From Pilatotrama ljubarskyi (Eukaryota > Basidiomycota > Agaricomycetes > Polyporales > Polyporaceae), in assembly GCA_022385805.1 (NCBI GenBank), contig MU277692.1, forward strand, positions 248,001-312,000: DNA of 64,000 nucleotides, written 5' to 3'. The position numbers and the translations under genes are program-made. Positions 10,894 to 21,871 of the stretch are shown here, in pieces. The first letter of the stretch is position 1. Every line of letters begins with the position of its first letter. The notes beneath the pieces were generated by a model, which was given only the letters and a program-made list of their open reading frames with translations, made no database searches and was not told the origin of the DNA.

Positions 10894-12408
10894 ATGTCTG
10901 CTGCAGAAGACCAGCCTCTCAAAGTGCGTGCCGTGCCAGGTGGTCGCGCCCGCAGTGTGTTCTGACGCTCGGACAGCGAGTCCTCGTCACCGGCGGCGCG
11001 GGATACATCGGTGCGCACGCGTCTCGCGGACAAGTGTACACCAGTCGTCTGATACAGGCACCGCGCCTCCAGGTTCCCATGTCATCTTTGCCCTCCAGGA
11101 AACGCGCCGGTACAAGGTCATCTCGATAGACAACCACCACAACTCTTCCCCGAAGGCCCTTGCGCGCGTCGCCCAGATCGCGCGCGACAACCTCCCGCCC
11201 AATGCGTCGGAGAAGGACAAGGACAGCGCAGAGATCGACGCGCACACCGCGGACCTCACCAAGCGCGACGAGATCCGGAAGGTGTTTGAGAAGTATGGCA
11301 AGGGCGGCATCTGGGGCGTTGTTCACATCGCCGTACGTTTCTCATCTTCCTCCAGGTCAGGCAGAATTTATCTCTTCGTGCAAATAGGCCTACAAGGCGG
11401 TAGGCGAGTCCACGGAAAAGCCGCTGGAGTACTACGAGAACAACGTCGCTGCCACCGTCTACCTGCTTCAGGTAGCGTCCGAATTCGACTGCACGCGCAT
11501 CGTGTACTCGTCCAGCGCGACCGTGTACGGCACACCCCCCGTCATCCCCATCCCTGAGACGACGCGCCTGGAGGCACACAGCCCGTACGGAAAGACGAAG
11601 GTGATGTGCGAGACGATCATCTCGGATCTGTGCAGCGGTTCGTCGACATCCTCACTTGTTCATGGTGCGGCGCACTCACCCTGATGTAGCTGAGCCCAAG
11701 CGGTGGCGCGGCCTCTCGTTACGTTACTTCAAGTGAGTCCTTACGGCATGGTTGCATCCGTCTGTGCTCACCCAGCTTGTAGCCCTGCGGGTGCGCACCC
11801 TTCGGGCCTCATTGGCGAGGCGCCGATTGGCCGTCCCGGAAACCTCTTCCCCCTCCTTGCCGCGATCGCGGTGGGTCGCCAGCCAAACGACCTCAAAGTC
11901 TTCGGCAACGACTACCCTACGCCGTATGTCCCCGTCTATCTTCTGCACACGTGCCCGTCTGACCCCATACGATGCAGAGACGGCACCTGCGTGCGCGATT
12001 ACCTACACGTGCTCGATCTGGCGAAGGGCCACCTACTCGCACTCGACGCGCTGGGTCCTGAATCGAAGGTGTTCGACAACTGTCCGACCGAGGCGCGCTA
12101 CAAGGCATACAACCTCGGCAAGGGCAAGGGCATGAGCGTACTCCAGATCATCGAGGCGATGCGCAAGGCAACCGGCTTCGACTTCAAGTACGAGATTGTC
12201 GGGCGCAGGTGAGCCACGCCGTGGGCGCGGTAGGTGCAGAATTGCTGACGAAGGGTCATCGTTTAGGCGCGGAGATGTCCCTGACCTCACTGCGGATCCC
12301 TCCCTCGCGGAGAAGGAGCTCGGGTTCAAGGCGAAGGAGGACCTTGAGACTATGTGCCGCGATCTCTGGAACTGGCAGACGAAGAACCCCAAGGGGTACG
12401 ACTCGTAA
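10894..12408 (+). CDS. GAL10: UDP-glucose 4-epimerase (GAL10/GalE), monofunctional
   Basis: Interconverts UDP-galactose and UDP-glucose in the Leloir pathway and supplies UDP-sugars for wall glycans. Eight exons give 376 aa: 10894-10923, 10977-11010, 11073-11332, 11388-11637, 11690-11732, 11783-11923, 11978-12208, 12267-12408. The NAD-binding GGAGYIG motif is in exon 2. The catalytic Ser-Tyr-Lys set is visible as YSSSATVYG and SPYGKTK (exon 4), [12 protein letters not shown] in exons 5-6, and [15 protein letters not shown] in exon 7. The C-terminus (GDVPDL, LGFKA) is typical of the short-chain dehydrogenase epimerases. The start is the ATG in GCCATGTCTG, giving a 10-residue leader before the first intron. 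Unlike budding-yeast Gal10 there is no fused mutarotase domain, so this is the monofunctional form. Confidence 0.95.
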
Positions 12409-12589
12409 CAGCCACTCATCGCCCACGACGGCTCTTGGTGGAAAGAAGGAAAGAAAGGAAAAGCGTTACCCCCGACTGCCGCTCTAATTTCTTGCGATTG
12501 CTGATAGCGGACATTGTAGGTAGGCTTGAGTAGAAGTGATGTATTGAATGTACAGTACTGCTAGGCGTATCAGCTTTCTTGGCTGAAGA

Positions 12590-12954
12590 CTAATCCCAAT
12601 GCTGGATATTCTTGACCCGGGCCGACGCCTGGCGCACGTCATGCGGATGCAACGTCGCGGTGCCTTCTCGTGAGGTACTCTCTGCGGTCTTCCGAGCCTC
12701 CGCACCCTGCGACTTTCCTCCGAGACCGAGGTCGTAGATCATATCTGACCGTACCCAGGTCTCGCTCTTCTGCAGAGCGGAGGGAGGCGCATTGGTGCCT
12801 ATACGGCGTCGCGAGCGGTGATAGGTTCGTCGCTCTTCCCATGACAGACCCCGATGAGAGAAAGCTTCTCTAACCACACCCTGGGGCAGAGCGCCATGAT
12901 CACTTGACGCGCTTTACGGGCCCGCAGTGCTTCTGAAGTTCTTGACGGTCCCAT
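12590..12954 (-). CDS. Small hypothetical protein (uncertain)
   Basis: A minus-strand frame starts at ATG 12954 in a good context (ACCATGG) with MGPSRTSEALRARKARQ and runs to about 12800. A short intron (donor GTATAG, acceptor CTGCAG, about 35 nt) would join it in frame to KSETWVRSDMIYDLGLGG and a tail ending in IQHWD and a stop at 12590-12592. The product would be about 107 aa, basic and soluble. I do not recognise it. The intron is shorter than its neighbours, so the model is doubtful. Its start lies only about 150 bases from the divergent start of the MFS transporter, so the two would share a promoter. Confidence 0.35.
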
Positions 12955-13107
12955 GGTGCGATAATGTGAGTGGGAGGTGGCTCGCGCTCCGTGAACGCGG
13001 CGACTATCCCACTCTCATCGATACAGACCGGTATATAGGTCGATAGCGGCAGTTGGGCGAGCTTCTGGCGTACAGGGTCCTTGTGTCCTCGCTCGCACAT
13101 CCCAAAC

Positions 13108-15529
13108 ATGCCTTTCGGGATTCTTGGTGAGTAGCTGCCTTCCTGCGCCGTTCGGAATCCTCATATAACAATTCGAGAAACAGAGGACCGGCATCTAGAG
13201 AAGGTGCCTGGAACGGGGCTACTCTCCGATCAGAGAATCGTCCACGGACACGAAGTGGCCATCGACGAGGCCAAGGATCTCAAGCGCGGGACTGGAAAGT
13301 ACGCCCATATCGTGCTCATCCCGCAGCCGTCGGACGATCCTCGCGATCCGTACGTATATTTAGGTTGGATACAATCCAGGGATGTGCTAAACCAAAGTGT
13401 GCAGCCTGAATTGGCCGAGATGGAAGAAGGAGGCATGTTTCTGGACGCTGTGAGTTCGCTCTTGGACTTCCTATCTCCTCGGCGACTCAACTACATGGAT
13501 CAGCGCCTTTGCAGCGAGCTTGGACGGCGCGTTGTCGCCCATGGTCGGCCCTGGTTATGTTCTTCTGGCGAAGCAATTCAGTGTGTCGGTGGACAACGTT
13601 ACCTCGTCTTTCGGGTTCATCCTCCTCGGTCTTGGGATCTTCATGTGAGTCAGTATATACCATCGCATACGAAAAGACTGTCTCAGCTTTGCGCCCCAGG
13701 CTCGTCCAGAACGCTTTAGCAGTCAAATTCGGACACCGGATCGTTTACTTCTTCTCGGTATCCCTGGTATATTCCGCACCATCACACCTCGGAGTGGACG
13801 AGATTATGATGCTGACTCATGATAGATGTTCATATCCTGCATCTGGTGTGCCTTGAGCCCCAACCTTGCATCCATCCGCGCTTCTCGCCTCTTCCAAGGG
13901 TTCGGCATGTCTGCATTACAGAGGTAGGAACATTTTATTTACTTCCCGAGTCTTCATATCACTGACGTGCATCTTCCAGTCTGGTCGCCTCCACGCTCGA
14001 GCAAATCTATTAGTACGCCTCTCGGAACACCATCGTAACCGTGTCGACTAACGTATACGCGATCCTTTAGCGTCCACGAGCGAGGCTCACGCACCGTGAT
14101 CTGGAGTTTCGCCATCATGGCTGGGATCACTCTGTCAGTCAACATACCGCAATTCCCGTTTCATGGCTGACATGCGGTGATGAAGTGGTCCTCTCATCTG
14201 CAGCTACGTCATTCAGAACCTCTCATGGGAGTTCGGGTTCTGGTTCGTCAGCATACCGCTCGGAATGACTGTCATCATGGTCTTCTTCTTTGTGCCTGAG
14301 GTACCGTGGTCGCCAGCTGTCGATCAAGCGTCCTACTAAGACGTGTTTCAGACTACCTTCAAGCGCGAAGACGTTATGCAGCCGCTCAAGAGGCAGAGTA
14401 GCGACCAAGGTAGCCTGGAAAAATCAATGGTCACCAGCGACGTCGAGAGCGAAGGCGATAGCTCGCAACGTCTCGCACCCAGCTATGTGTCGCAGCTGAA
14501 GCTGGGGAACGGCACCTTCACGAACGAAAGCCTCTGGAAGATCTTCTTGAGGCCCTTCCCGTTCCTGTTGTCTCCCGTCGTGCGTGGGCTGTTATACCCT
14601 TTTGATGTTCTGATGAACCGACGAATGGGCCGGATTCAGACATACTTCCTGTTCCTGTCGCATGGGATGCAGACTGTGTGGTTGAGTACGTGCTGCTCAT
14701 CTCATACTAATGTTTTTTGCCACTAACAAGCCATCACAGGTCTTGTACCTTTATGCTCGTCAACGATCTTCACCCTGGAGTACAACTTCGATGCGGCTCA
14801 GATCGTAGGCCAATTCACATCAAGTCTTCCCTTCTCAGGCTGACCTAGTAATGTTCCTCGCAGGGTTTGACCAACCTCGGAGGAATCGTCGGTATCGTGC
14901 TCGCCATGCTGGTGGTTGGACCCCTGAACGATTGGGGTGTCGTATGGATCTCCAAGCGCAATCGCGGCATCTACGAGCCAGAGTTCCGGCTCGTCTTCAT
15001 GATCAGCATGCTCTTTGGGCTGTTCGGCTATATTGGTTGGGCTGTCGGAAACGACCACCATATGCCATGGATCGGTGCGGTCGCCTGCATAACGTACGTC
15101 AAACGTCTTTCGGTCCTAGATTCTTGCTCACACTTGCATGAACTCGAATAGGATGCTGAACTTCAGCATGGTGGTATCTGGATCGGCCGCGGTCGCATAC
15201 CTTCTCGATACGCACGGCCCGAACGCGCTGCACATCCTCGCCCTGAGCAACTTTGGGAAGAACATGGTCCTCTACGGATCGACCTTCTTCGCAAACGGGA
15301 TGGTGCTCAGCCGTGGCGTCAAGGTGTCCTTGCTCATTCTAGGCGCATGCCAGGCTTTCTGCTGGCTCGCATCCATACCGATGTACATATACGGAAAGCG
15401 CGTCCGGTCCTTCGTGAGTACTGCAGCATTCGCAGGGGGCTTCCCTCGCCTCATCGACCCTTCCAGATCGCGCGTCATCACCACGTCTTTAGAGGGGAGC
15501 TGTCCGCCCAGCAGGAGCTCATGAAGTAA
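13108..15529 (+). CDS. Major facilitator superfamily transporter
   Basis: Twelve-helix secondary transporter of the plasma membrane, proton-coupled drug/solute type; the substrate cannot be told. It is cut by about 14 introns of 50-60 nt. First exons: 13108-13126, 13184-13349, 13405-13449, 13504-13644, 13700 onward. The N-terminus has the cytosolic KRGTGKYAHIVLIPQPSDDP stretch and LNWPRWKKE just before helix 1, a hallmark of a fungal MFS group. Helices follow: LSPMVGPGYVLLAKQF, SFGFILLGLGIF, ALSPNLASIRASRLFQGFG (motif-like RLFQGFG), then a charged central loop (14350-14510) with Ser and acidic residues, and six more helices to a cytosolic end RGELSAQQELMK (TAA 15527-15529). All exon joins are in frame, so the gene looks intact. 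Adjacent GAL10 does not by itself suggest sugar transport. Confidence 0.88.
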
Positions 15530-18500
15530 GGCTGCTTCAGGGCTGGCAAAGATACGGCTTCAGCAAGCTGCTTGTCCAAACTGTATCAAGTTGTACGATT
15601 TCCTTCCAGCATTCGCTCATTTCTCAGAACAGCCGACAGTGCCAGGATCAGAAGCGAGAGCTCAATCAATGATCGGTCTCGCTCGAACTGGTCTGAGTCC
15701 GCTAAGACCGTCCGAGAGCACGCGGTGATCGTGGCGTCCTACTAAGCGCGCCGTATAACAAGCAAACAACGCCACGTTGCTGATCACACAGGGTCATACA
15801 AGTTGACCAGTCGCATGCCAGTGAACATAGCAGGATACGCTCTGGAGGACTCCGGCGACGAGATTCCGGCGTCGTTATACGTTGTCTTGACCCGCTTTCG
15901 CCTCTGTGACTTCTGCGACAGGTTACCGTTTCACCGCGCCAAGCGGGCGTCTATCCATCCGCCACTTGACCTCACTCGACATCCATATCCCACCTACATG
16001 AAGGACGTAAGTACCGGAGGAAAGCATTTCTATCTGACGAAAAATGTCACCTACCGCATGTAAGACGCGGTTCGATGATTTTGCGGTTTGTTATATGAAG
16101 GTAGGTCCGACCGTGCGGCCGCCGGAGGAATTCCCATCACGATGTCAAGCCATTCTCCGAAGGAATCGAGGCTTGTTGGTCCTCACTACACCCACTGGAC
16201 TCTGGCGTTGACATTCATGTTCTCTCCAGCCGTCCTGACTTTATATCACGACAGCCCAGTCTCACATGCTCGCGCCATTCAGGTATGTGTGGCGGCCTGG
16301 GCCTATACAGTGAGCTATGGGCCCGCGAAATGACCTAAAAAGCTCATCCGACCGTCATGGAGCTCAGGTCGGCTTCAAGTAGCCTAGTGTGCTGACACTG
16401 GGCCCCCAGAGATTACCAGGATCGGTCTCCGCGCCTCCAAGAACTGCATACCCACTAAGACATCGGCGCTTTTTGTGATGCGGCCTTTGACCGCGGTTAT
16501 AATCCTTACTTGTATGGTGAGCCTAGACGCTTCCTTCCAGTTGGACACCGAGCGCCCGCTTGCGAGGATAACCCATCCCATTGGACCGTTCGGTGGCACG
16601 ACAGCTCATTATTGCTGGACCGCCCGAGGCGAGTGATATTGCTGCTCCGGAAAGGCTACATCGCTGTGTGCATTTTTTGCGCTGGACCGGGCTCACGAGG
16701 CGAGATAGCACTATACAGTACGAAACTTATCAGGAACGAAGCTTGAAGTGAGTATATGCACGGGTGTTTTCGTTACTGGTGGTAGACTTGCTACTTTAGT
16801 TCAGGTTGCGAACAGGCCGCAGAGAGATAATGACGCCGCACTGCACCTTGAGACTGTCCATTGTCCGCTGTAGTGCCAGCCGGACTCTCCACCGAGCCGT
16901 TCCCGCTGCACGCAACGTTCCAATTTGTCCTTGGGTCAGGGGGAGAGCGTCCGTGCGACCTAAGGCCGCGTGCGGTACGCCCGGGAATCAATGGCGGATG
17001 CCCTTCAACGCGATCGTCGTCAACACATCCGGGTCGTCCGCGTCATGCGCCAAGTGCTCGGTGTCCCTGTCCTCGGAAGCAGCTAGGCCGTTGCCTCAAG
17101 ACCGAGGCCGGGTGCTTTGGGCCTCCCGGTATGGCTCGCCTTGTCCGGCGCTGGCCTTCGTGATCGCGACGAGGTCGGCAGGCCGGTCTTGCTCGCCTCC
17201 CAGAGCAGGAGACATTCTTCCGCTGAGAGGAGGCTAGGCGTATGGCGACATATCGCCCGGAAGGCACTGGGTTTCCGTGGTGCCTGGACCGGACTAGTAG
17301 TCTGCGTGGCTTCCTGCTATGGCCGCTCTGTCCACTACGCCGTCCAAAGTTTACTTGCCCTTGCACGGATCTATGTCAAACCAGGCTCTCAAGCCAGATA
17401 GCGGCCCGAGCAGCAGCGAGGTCGCCTGCCGCCCTGCTCGCAGGCCGCATGACGCATGTGGGATGCCGCTGTCACCCTCACTCCTCGATATTCATCGGCC
17501 CGCGCTGGCCCTCTCACAACTCTCCCTGCGCCAAGCAGAGGCTCCGTCTCACCTGCCACAGCTCCCATCGCGCAGCTATGCGGGATTCAGTACAGCAGCA
17601 CCATCTGACCGCAGGCCGCGGTGGCCAAGGAGCGTAGATGGTGCGCAGACCCCGTTGCCGGGCAGAGTCCAGAGCTTGTAAGTACACAGGCTTCCAAGTT
17701 GCCTGCGCGTGTTCCCGCACGGAAGAATGCCACCCGAAGACGCAGCGTTCCCATGCGAAGCGCGAAGCACGCCCGCGGACCAGGATTAGTCTCTCCGGAC
17801 AGCACCGCACCCTGATCAGGCAGGCTTCCCCTGGCTGCTGGGATCCGTTCAGCTAGCAGCCAGTCAGGGTCATCCCCCCTCTGGTCGGCTGGCTGATTGG
17901 CTGGCTGGACGGATGAATGACAAGACGGGCCCTGGGGTTCCAGCCGTGGATGTGCCCGAGCGCGCACGGCGACTGCCTTGTATCGCTGTCACTGGCAGCA
18001 CTTCGAGCCTGGGTGCGGTCGGGCAGTGGGAAAGGCACGGCCAGTGCGCTCATTTCATATTGCCCACAGATTGGCTGACGAGTCCGTGACGTGTGCATAT
18101 GGACGCCGCGCCTACGCGGGTCGAAATGAAGACCGTCTGGGGGCCGCAACCACTACGGCGGGCGTGCGTTTCGGAAACTGCACGAGGATGGCGCGCAGGC
18201 TACGCACCGGCGGTCGCGTCGTTCCGTAAGATCTAAGTGAAGGAAGAGCGCACCTCAGGGTCCCGGAACTCGATTTAGGAGCATGTATGCGCCTGGTGTA
18301 CAGGAGAGCGCGGACGGCGCCGCCAACCGGTCTCGCGACGCAGATAGAAGCTGGCTTGTTGAAACCCAATCACCAGTGGAGCCTTCCTAACCATAGTTAT
18401 GTGCCCGTGAACAGCTCAGCGCCCCCGCATCGTGCGTGCACGACTCCGAACGACCACATACGCATGAGCCTCTCAGGATAATCATTTTCCCGCTCTCGCT

Positions 18501-21500
18501 TGCTGCCTTTGCTTCTGCACACACGCATTCCCGTATACGCCGCACGCGCATTGGCCCCGGGGCGCGGGAATGCGTTATGGCATCCCGCCCGCAGCCCGTC
18601 CAGAAGCCCGCTCTGACGTGTCATCCCGCCCGAAGGACGTCTGCGACGGTACGATTCGGCGCAGCTTCACGCACGTAAGGGGGCCTGCTCAGCTCGCGAA
18701 CGCATGACCCGGCGGAAGCCGTCCGAACGTCCAGGGCCGGGACTGCTCATTAGAAGCACCGGCAGCTGCGCCCATGCGCGGCGCGAGCCCGAACGCAGCA
18801 CAGGAACGCGCCCGCTGCAGGACAAGCTCGAGGCCCGGCCGGTCGAGCGTACGCCAGTGCTGCCAGTCCGAATGCATCAGAAGGCGGACCTGGACGGGCG
18901 CTCTGAGGCCAAGGCCGGATTGGTATATCGGACAGGCGGGCAGGTGCCAGATCCCCCACGCATCGTCTGTATCGGAGAGAAGGCGTTCGCGGGAGATGCC
19001 CGCGATTGCATGCATGACATACACACATGAACCTTGCGAGTCTGCACCCGCGGACAGACGTCAGCCACACTCCATCCCGCGCGTGGGTGCAGAGGTCGGC
19101 CTGCCGTCGGCTGGGTGCGCAAGTGCGTGCAACTTCAGGAATATGTGCTCCGGAGGGCCGCGCGAGGTACAGTGGTGGACAGCCACCTCATCAAATAATC
19201 AATGTGCAGAAGACGAGGGGCCGCCCATCTCCGTGATACTCATGCGCAGGCTGTCTGACAGTCCATGCATCATAGGGACACTGGCAGAGAGGCGTACTCG
19301 GCAAAGTGGTATGTAGAAGGCAGAGCAGCCCCCAGCGCACAATGCGCACTCCATTGAGTTCGGAGGGTTAGTGTGGGGCACGAAGGTCGCGCGACCCATC
19401 CGATCGCACGGCCATTCAAAGATGCGCTTTCCGAGGCGAGCGGAGGCTGGCATCAGCGTTCGCGCTCGTACTCCGTCCGAAGTCGGGCTCTCAAGTCGCG
19501 AATTGTGCGGATACGTGCTCGTCGGAGGAGCACACGCGGGCAAGAGCCCAAGGCGGCACGCACACGGAGGTTCAGATGAAGACCCGTGGTCCTTGGAGAG
19601 CTTAGTTCAGGACCTCGACTTCCCGCTTCTCCGATGCTCTCTGCGTTCTGCGCTAGCGCCGGCGAAAGTGAAGTGAGCAAACTGACGTACCAGTGAACTT
19701 CGGAGCCTGCCTTGGCGACGACCAGCTGGACACGCCCGATGCACCGTCTCCGGTGACGACCGGAAGTTACAAGCTCGAGTGCGAGAGCGAGGGACGTCAT
19801 ACAGAGGCCGGCCGAGCGGTGCCGACCCCGTCGCCCCGCGCGGGTGCGGTCGACATGTCCGCCGCTCTACAAACGCAGCCCGACCGCCTGCCGGTACGCG
19901 GCGCGCAAGCCGACATGCGAGCGGGCAGGCAGAGCAGAACGTGCGAGAGAGAACGTTCGGTGGAAGGGACGCGGACCGACCGACGCGCGATGGGGCGCGA
20001 CCGCGGCGAGGTGCGGATAGATATGCCATGCGCGTGAGCCGGGCTGGGGTTCGCGCATGTGCTGCGGAGCGCGATCTGGCAGCCTCAGCAGGCGACACGC
20101 CTCCGTCCGAGAATCCTGCCTCCTTGAAAGCACGCAGAGGGCTCGAGTGACGCGACGTACCGTTCTTGGACTCGATGAGTGCCACCGGCAACTAGAAAGG
20201 TCGGCGCGTACCCTCTGGATGATGATGAACGCGTCCTCTCCGAGTAGGTGCGCGGGATTCGTACGGCGAGCGTGAGCCATCGTAGCTGCGCAGAGCTGCG
20301 CACGTCTTGCGCTCCAAAACACGAGCAGAGTGCGATTGCACGAGGGGAGAGGAAAGGTCGCAAGTGCGCTGTGGATGGCAGCCGGCGCACGTTGGCGGCC
20401 GCTGGGAGTCGTGATTTGCCGTTCTGAGCCCGCGCGGCGTCCGCGACGGCGAGTGCGCGTGACGGCCGGTCCGCGGCGCGCGCCACACGCCCATGCGCCC
20501 GCGCTGCTTCTGCGTTCTATTGTTCCTTGGTGGACGCATCGATGTGACAGGGTCGCCGCACAGGGGATTCGGCGTGGGAGCCCGGGCACATCCCCCGCCC
20601 AAAGACGGCCGCGCTTCTGCGTCGAAGTTCCTCGCCCGATGCGGTGACGGCACACCCTCGGTGCCTTTTGGTGTGCCCCTGGGGGAAACTAAAACGCCGG
20701 CAAGCTGCCAGTTGCTATGGAAATCCGCGTGTCGGGTAGAGGATGCACCTAAAGGCGCCGTGCGCCGGGACGATGCGGGAAGAAGTTCAAGACGATGTGC
20801 AGACAGAGAGACAGACGTCTGGTGATGGTACAGAAGAGAATCAGATGCTGGTGCGCGCGGCGTTGACGTGCGGGGTGTGCCTGAGATAATTGAGATGCAT
20901 AGACAGACGTACGTACCTCGAGATTGAGCTGAGGGAGGGAACCACGCGCAACGACGGGGAGGACGTCTTCCGGGGTGAGACGCGACCGGATTTCGCGGCG
21001 AGGATGGCCAGGGCGGTGGGTTTGCACGGGTACGGCGCGGACAGAAGGGGCCCCGTAATGCAATACATTTTGGCCGGATGAGGGAAGGACTGGACCCGGA
21101 CGCTTACATACGTAGGGCGCAAGCTGAAAGAACGCTCGGTGGAAGTTCGAACCGTTTGTCGGCGGGCTCCAAGCCATGCACCCGCCAGCCTGTCTTCTAG
21201 AAGGCTGATATCGGCAAGAGACAGACTGTTCTACATCGGGACTTGCAGCGAGCAGAAGGGGGTGGCAGCAGCATTGCGAGGTATAGCAGGATTCAGACAA
21301 GCACACGTCCGGATCGGAAGCCAGTGTCAGCGACGTCCTATTACGGGCAGCAGAGAGACAGACAGAGTCAGGGCCGGGATGCAGTGCGCTGGGTGACGCG
21401 CATCGAGCTCAGAGACGCTATGTGGCGGATACGTATAGTGAACGCAGATCGCGTCGAAAACGACAGACGAGGGACGAGAGGAGAGGAGCTGTGCTGTGAG

Positions 21501-21871
21501 GAAGCGCAAGGGAGGTTCTGATAAGTGCGAGCGGTTGGCGAGCGTTCGGGATCGTTGCTCGCGCCGGATCAGCGTGGTCCGTCGGATGCGGCGTGCGGTC
21601 ACGGACGCCTGTTTGGGAGTGGGAGTCGGAGAGGAGATTCGGAGAGAGGACGCGCTTAGCTCGTGCTGGAGCCGTCTTCTCTTTCCCCAGCCACACGCTC
21701 TCGTCCCTTGCGTCCTTCCAGAATTCCGCCCTCCCCTTCTCACACTTGACTTTTTCCGCTAGCGAGCGCTCGCCTGTCACATACCGCTTTCCTCTTCCGC
21801 CACTCTTCCCTCTCCTCGCAGTCCCCCCGCCCTCCCCCTCTCTCTCCTCGTCTTCCTTCGCCCTCACCGCC
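15530..21871. other. 6.3-kb interval without an assembled gene
   Basis: No recognisable protein family in six frames. The left part (15.6-16.8 kb) has ordinary composition and only short frames, for example 15803-16063 and 16088-16333 on the plus strand. From about 16.8 to 21.8 kb the DNA is GC-rich and open frames occur on both strands by composition. A GGCT-type simple repeat lies near 17883-17912. On the minus strand a few pieces look like exons with good splice sites: about 20917-21060 (with LTPEDVLPVVARGSLPQ, followed by donor GTACGTACG), about 20197-20280 (ATG at 20280, with LLGEDAFIIIQ), and about 19692-19727 (LVVAKAGSEVHW, donor GTACGTCAG). They may belong to one intron-rich gene or to a decayed one; I could not link them in frame. 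The right end holds the G-alpha promoter. Confidence 0.4.

Noticed and set aside
11256..11579. Antisense frame across GAL10 exon 4
   Set aside because: Shadow of the epimerase coding exon.
17883..17912. GGCT-type repeat as a possible minisatellite or CRISPR-like array
   Set aside because: Only a few imperfect 8-base units and no spacers; a simple low-complexity patch.
19867..20655. 262-codon minus-strand frame
   Set aside because: Arg/Pro/Ala-rich with no predicted domain; it crosses several splice-like sites and both strands are open there because of GC content. Only short pieces within it look coding.
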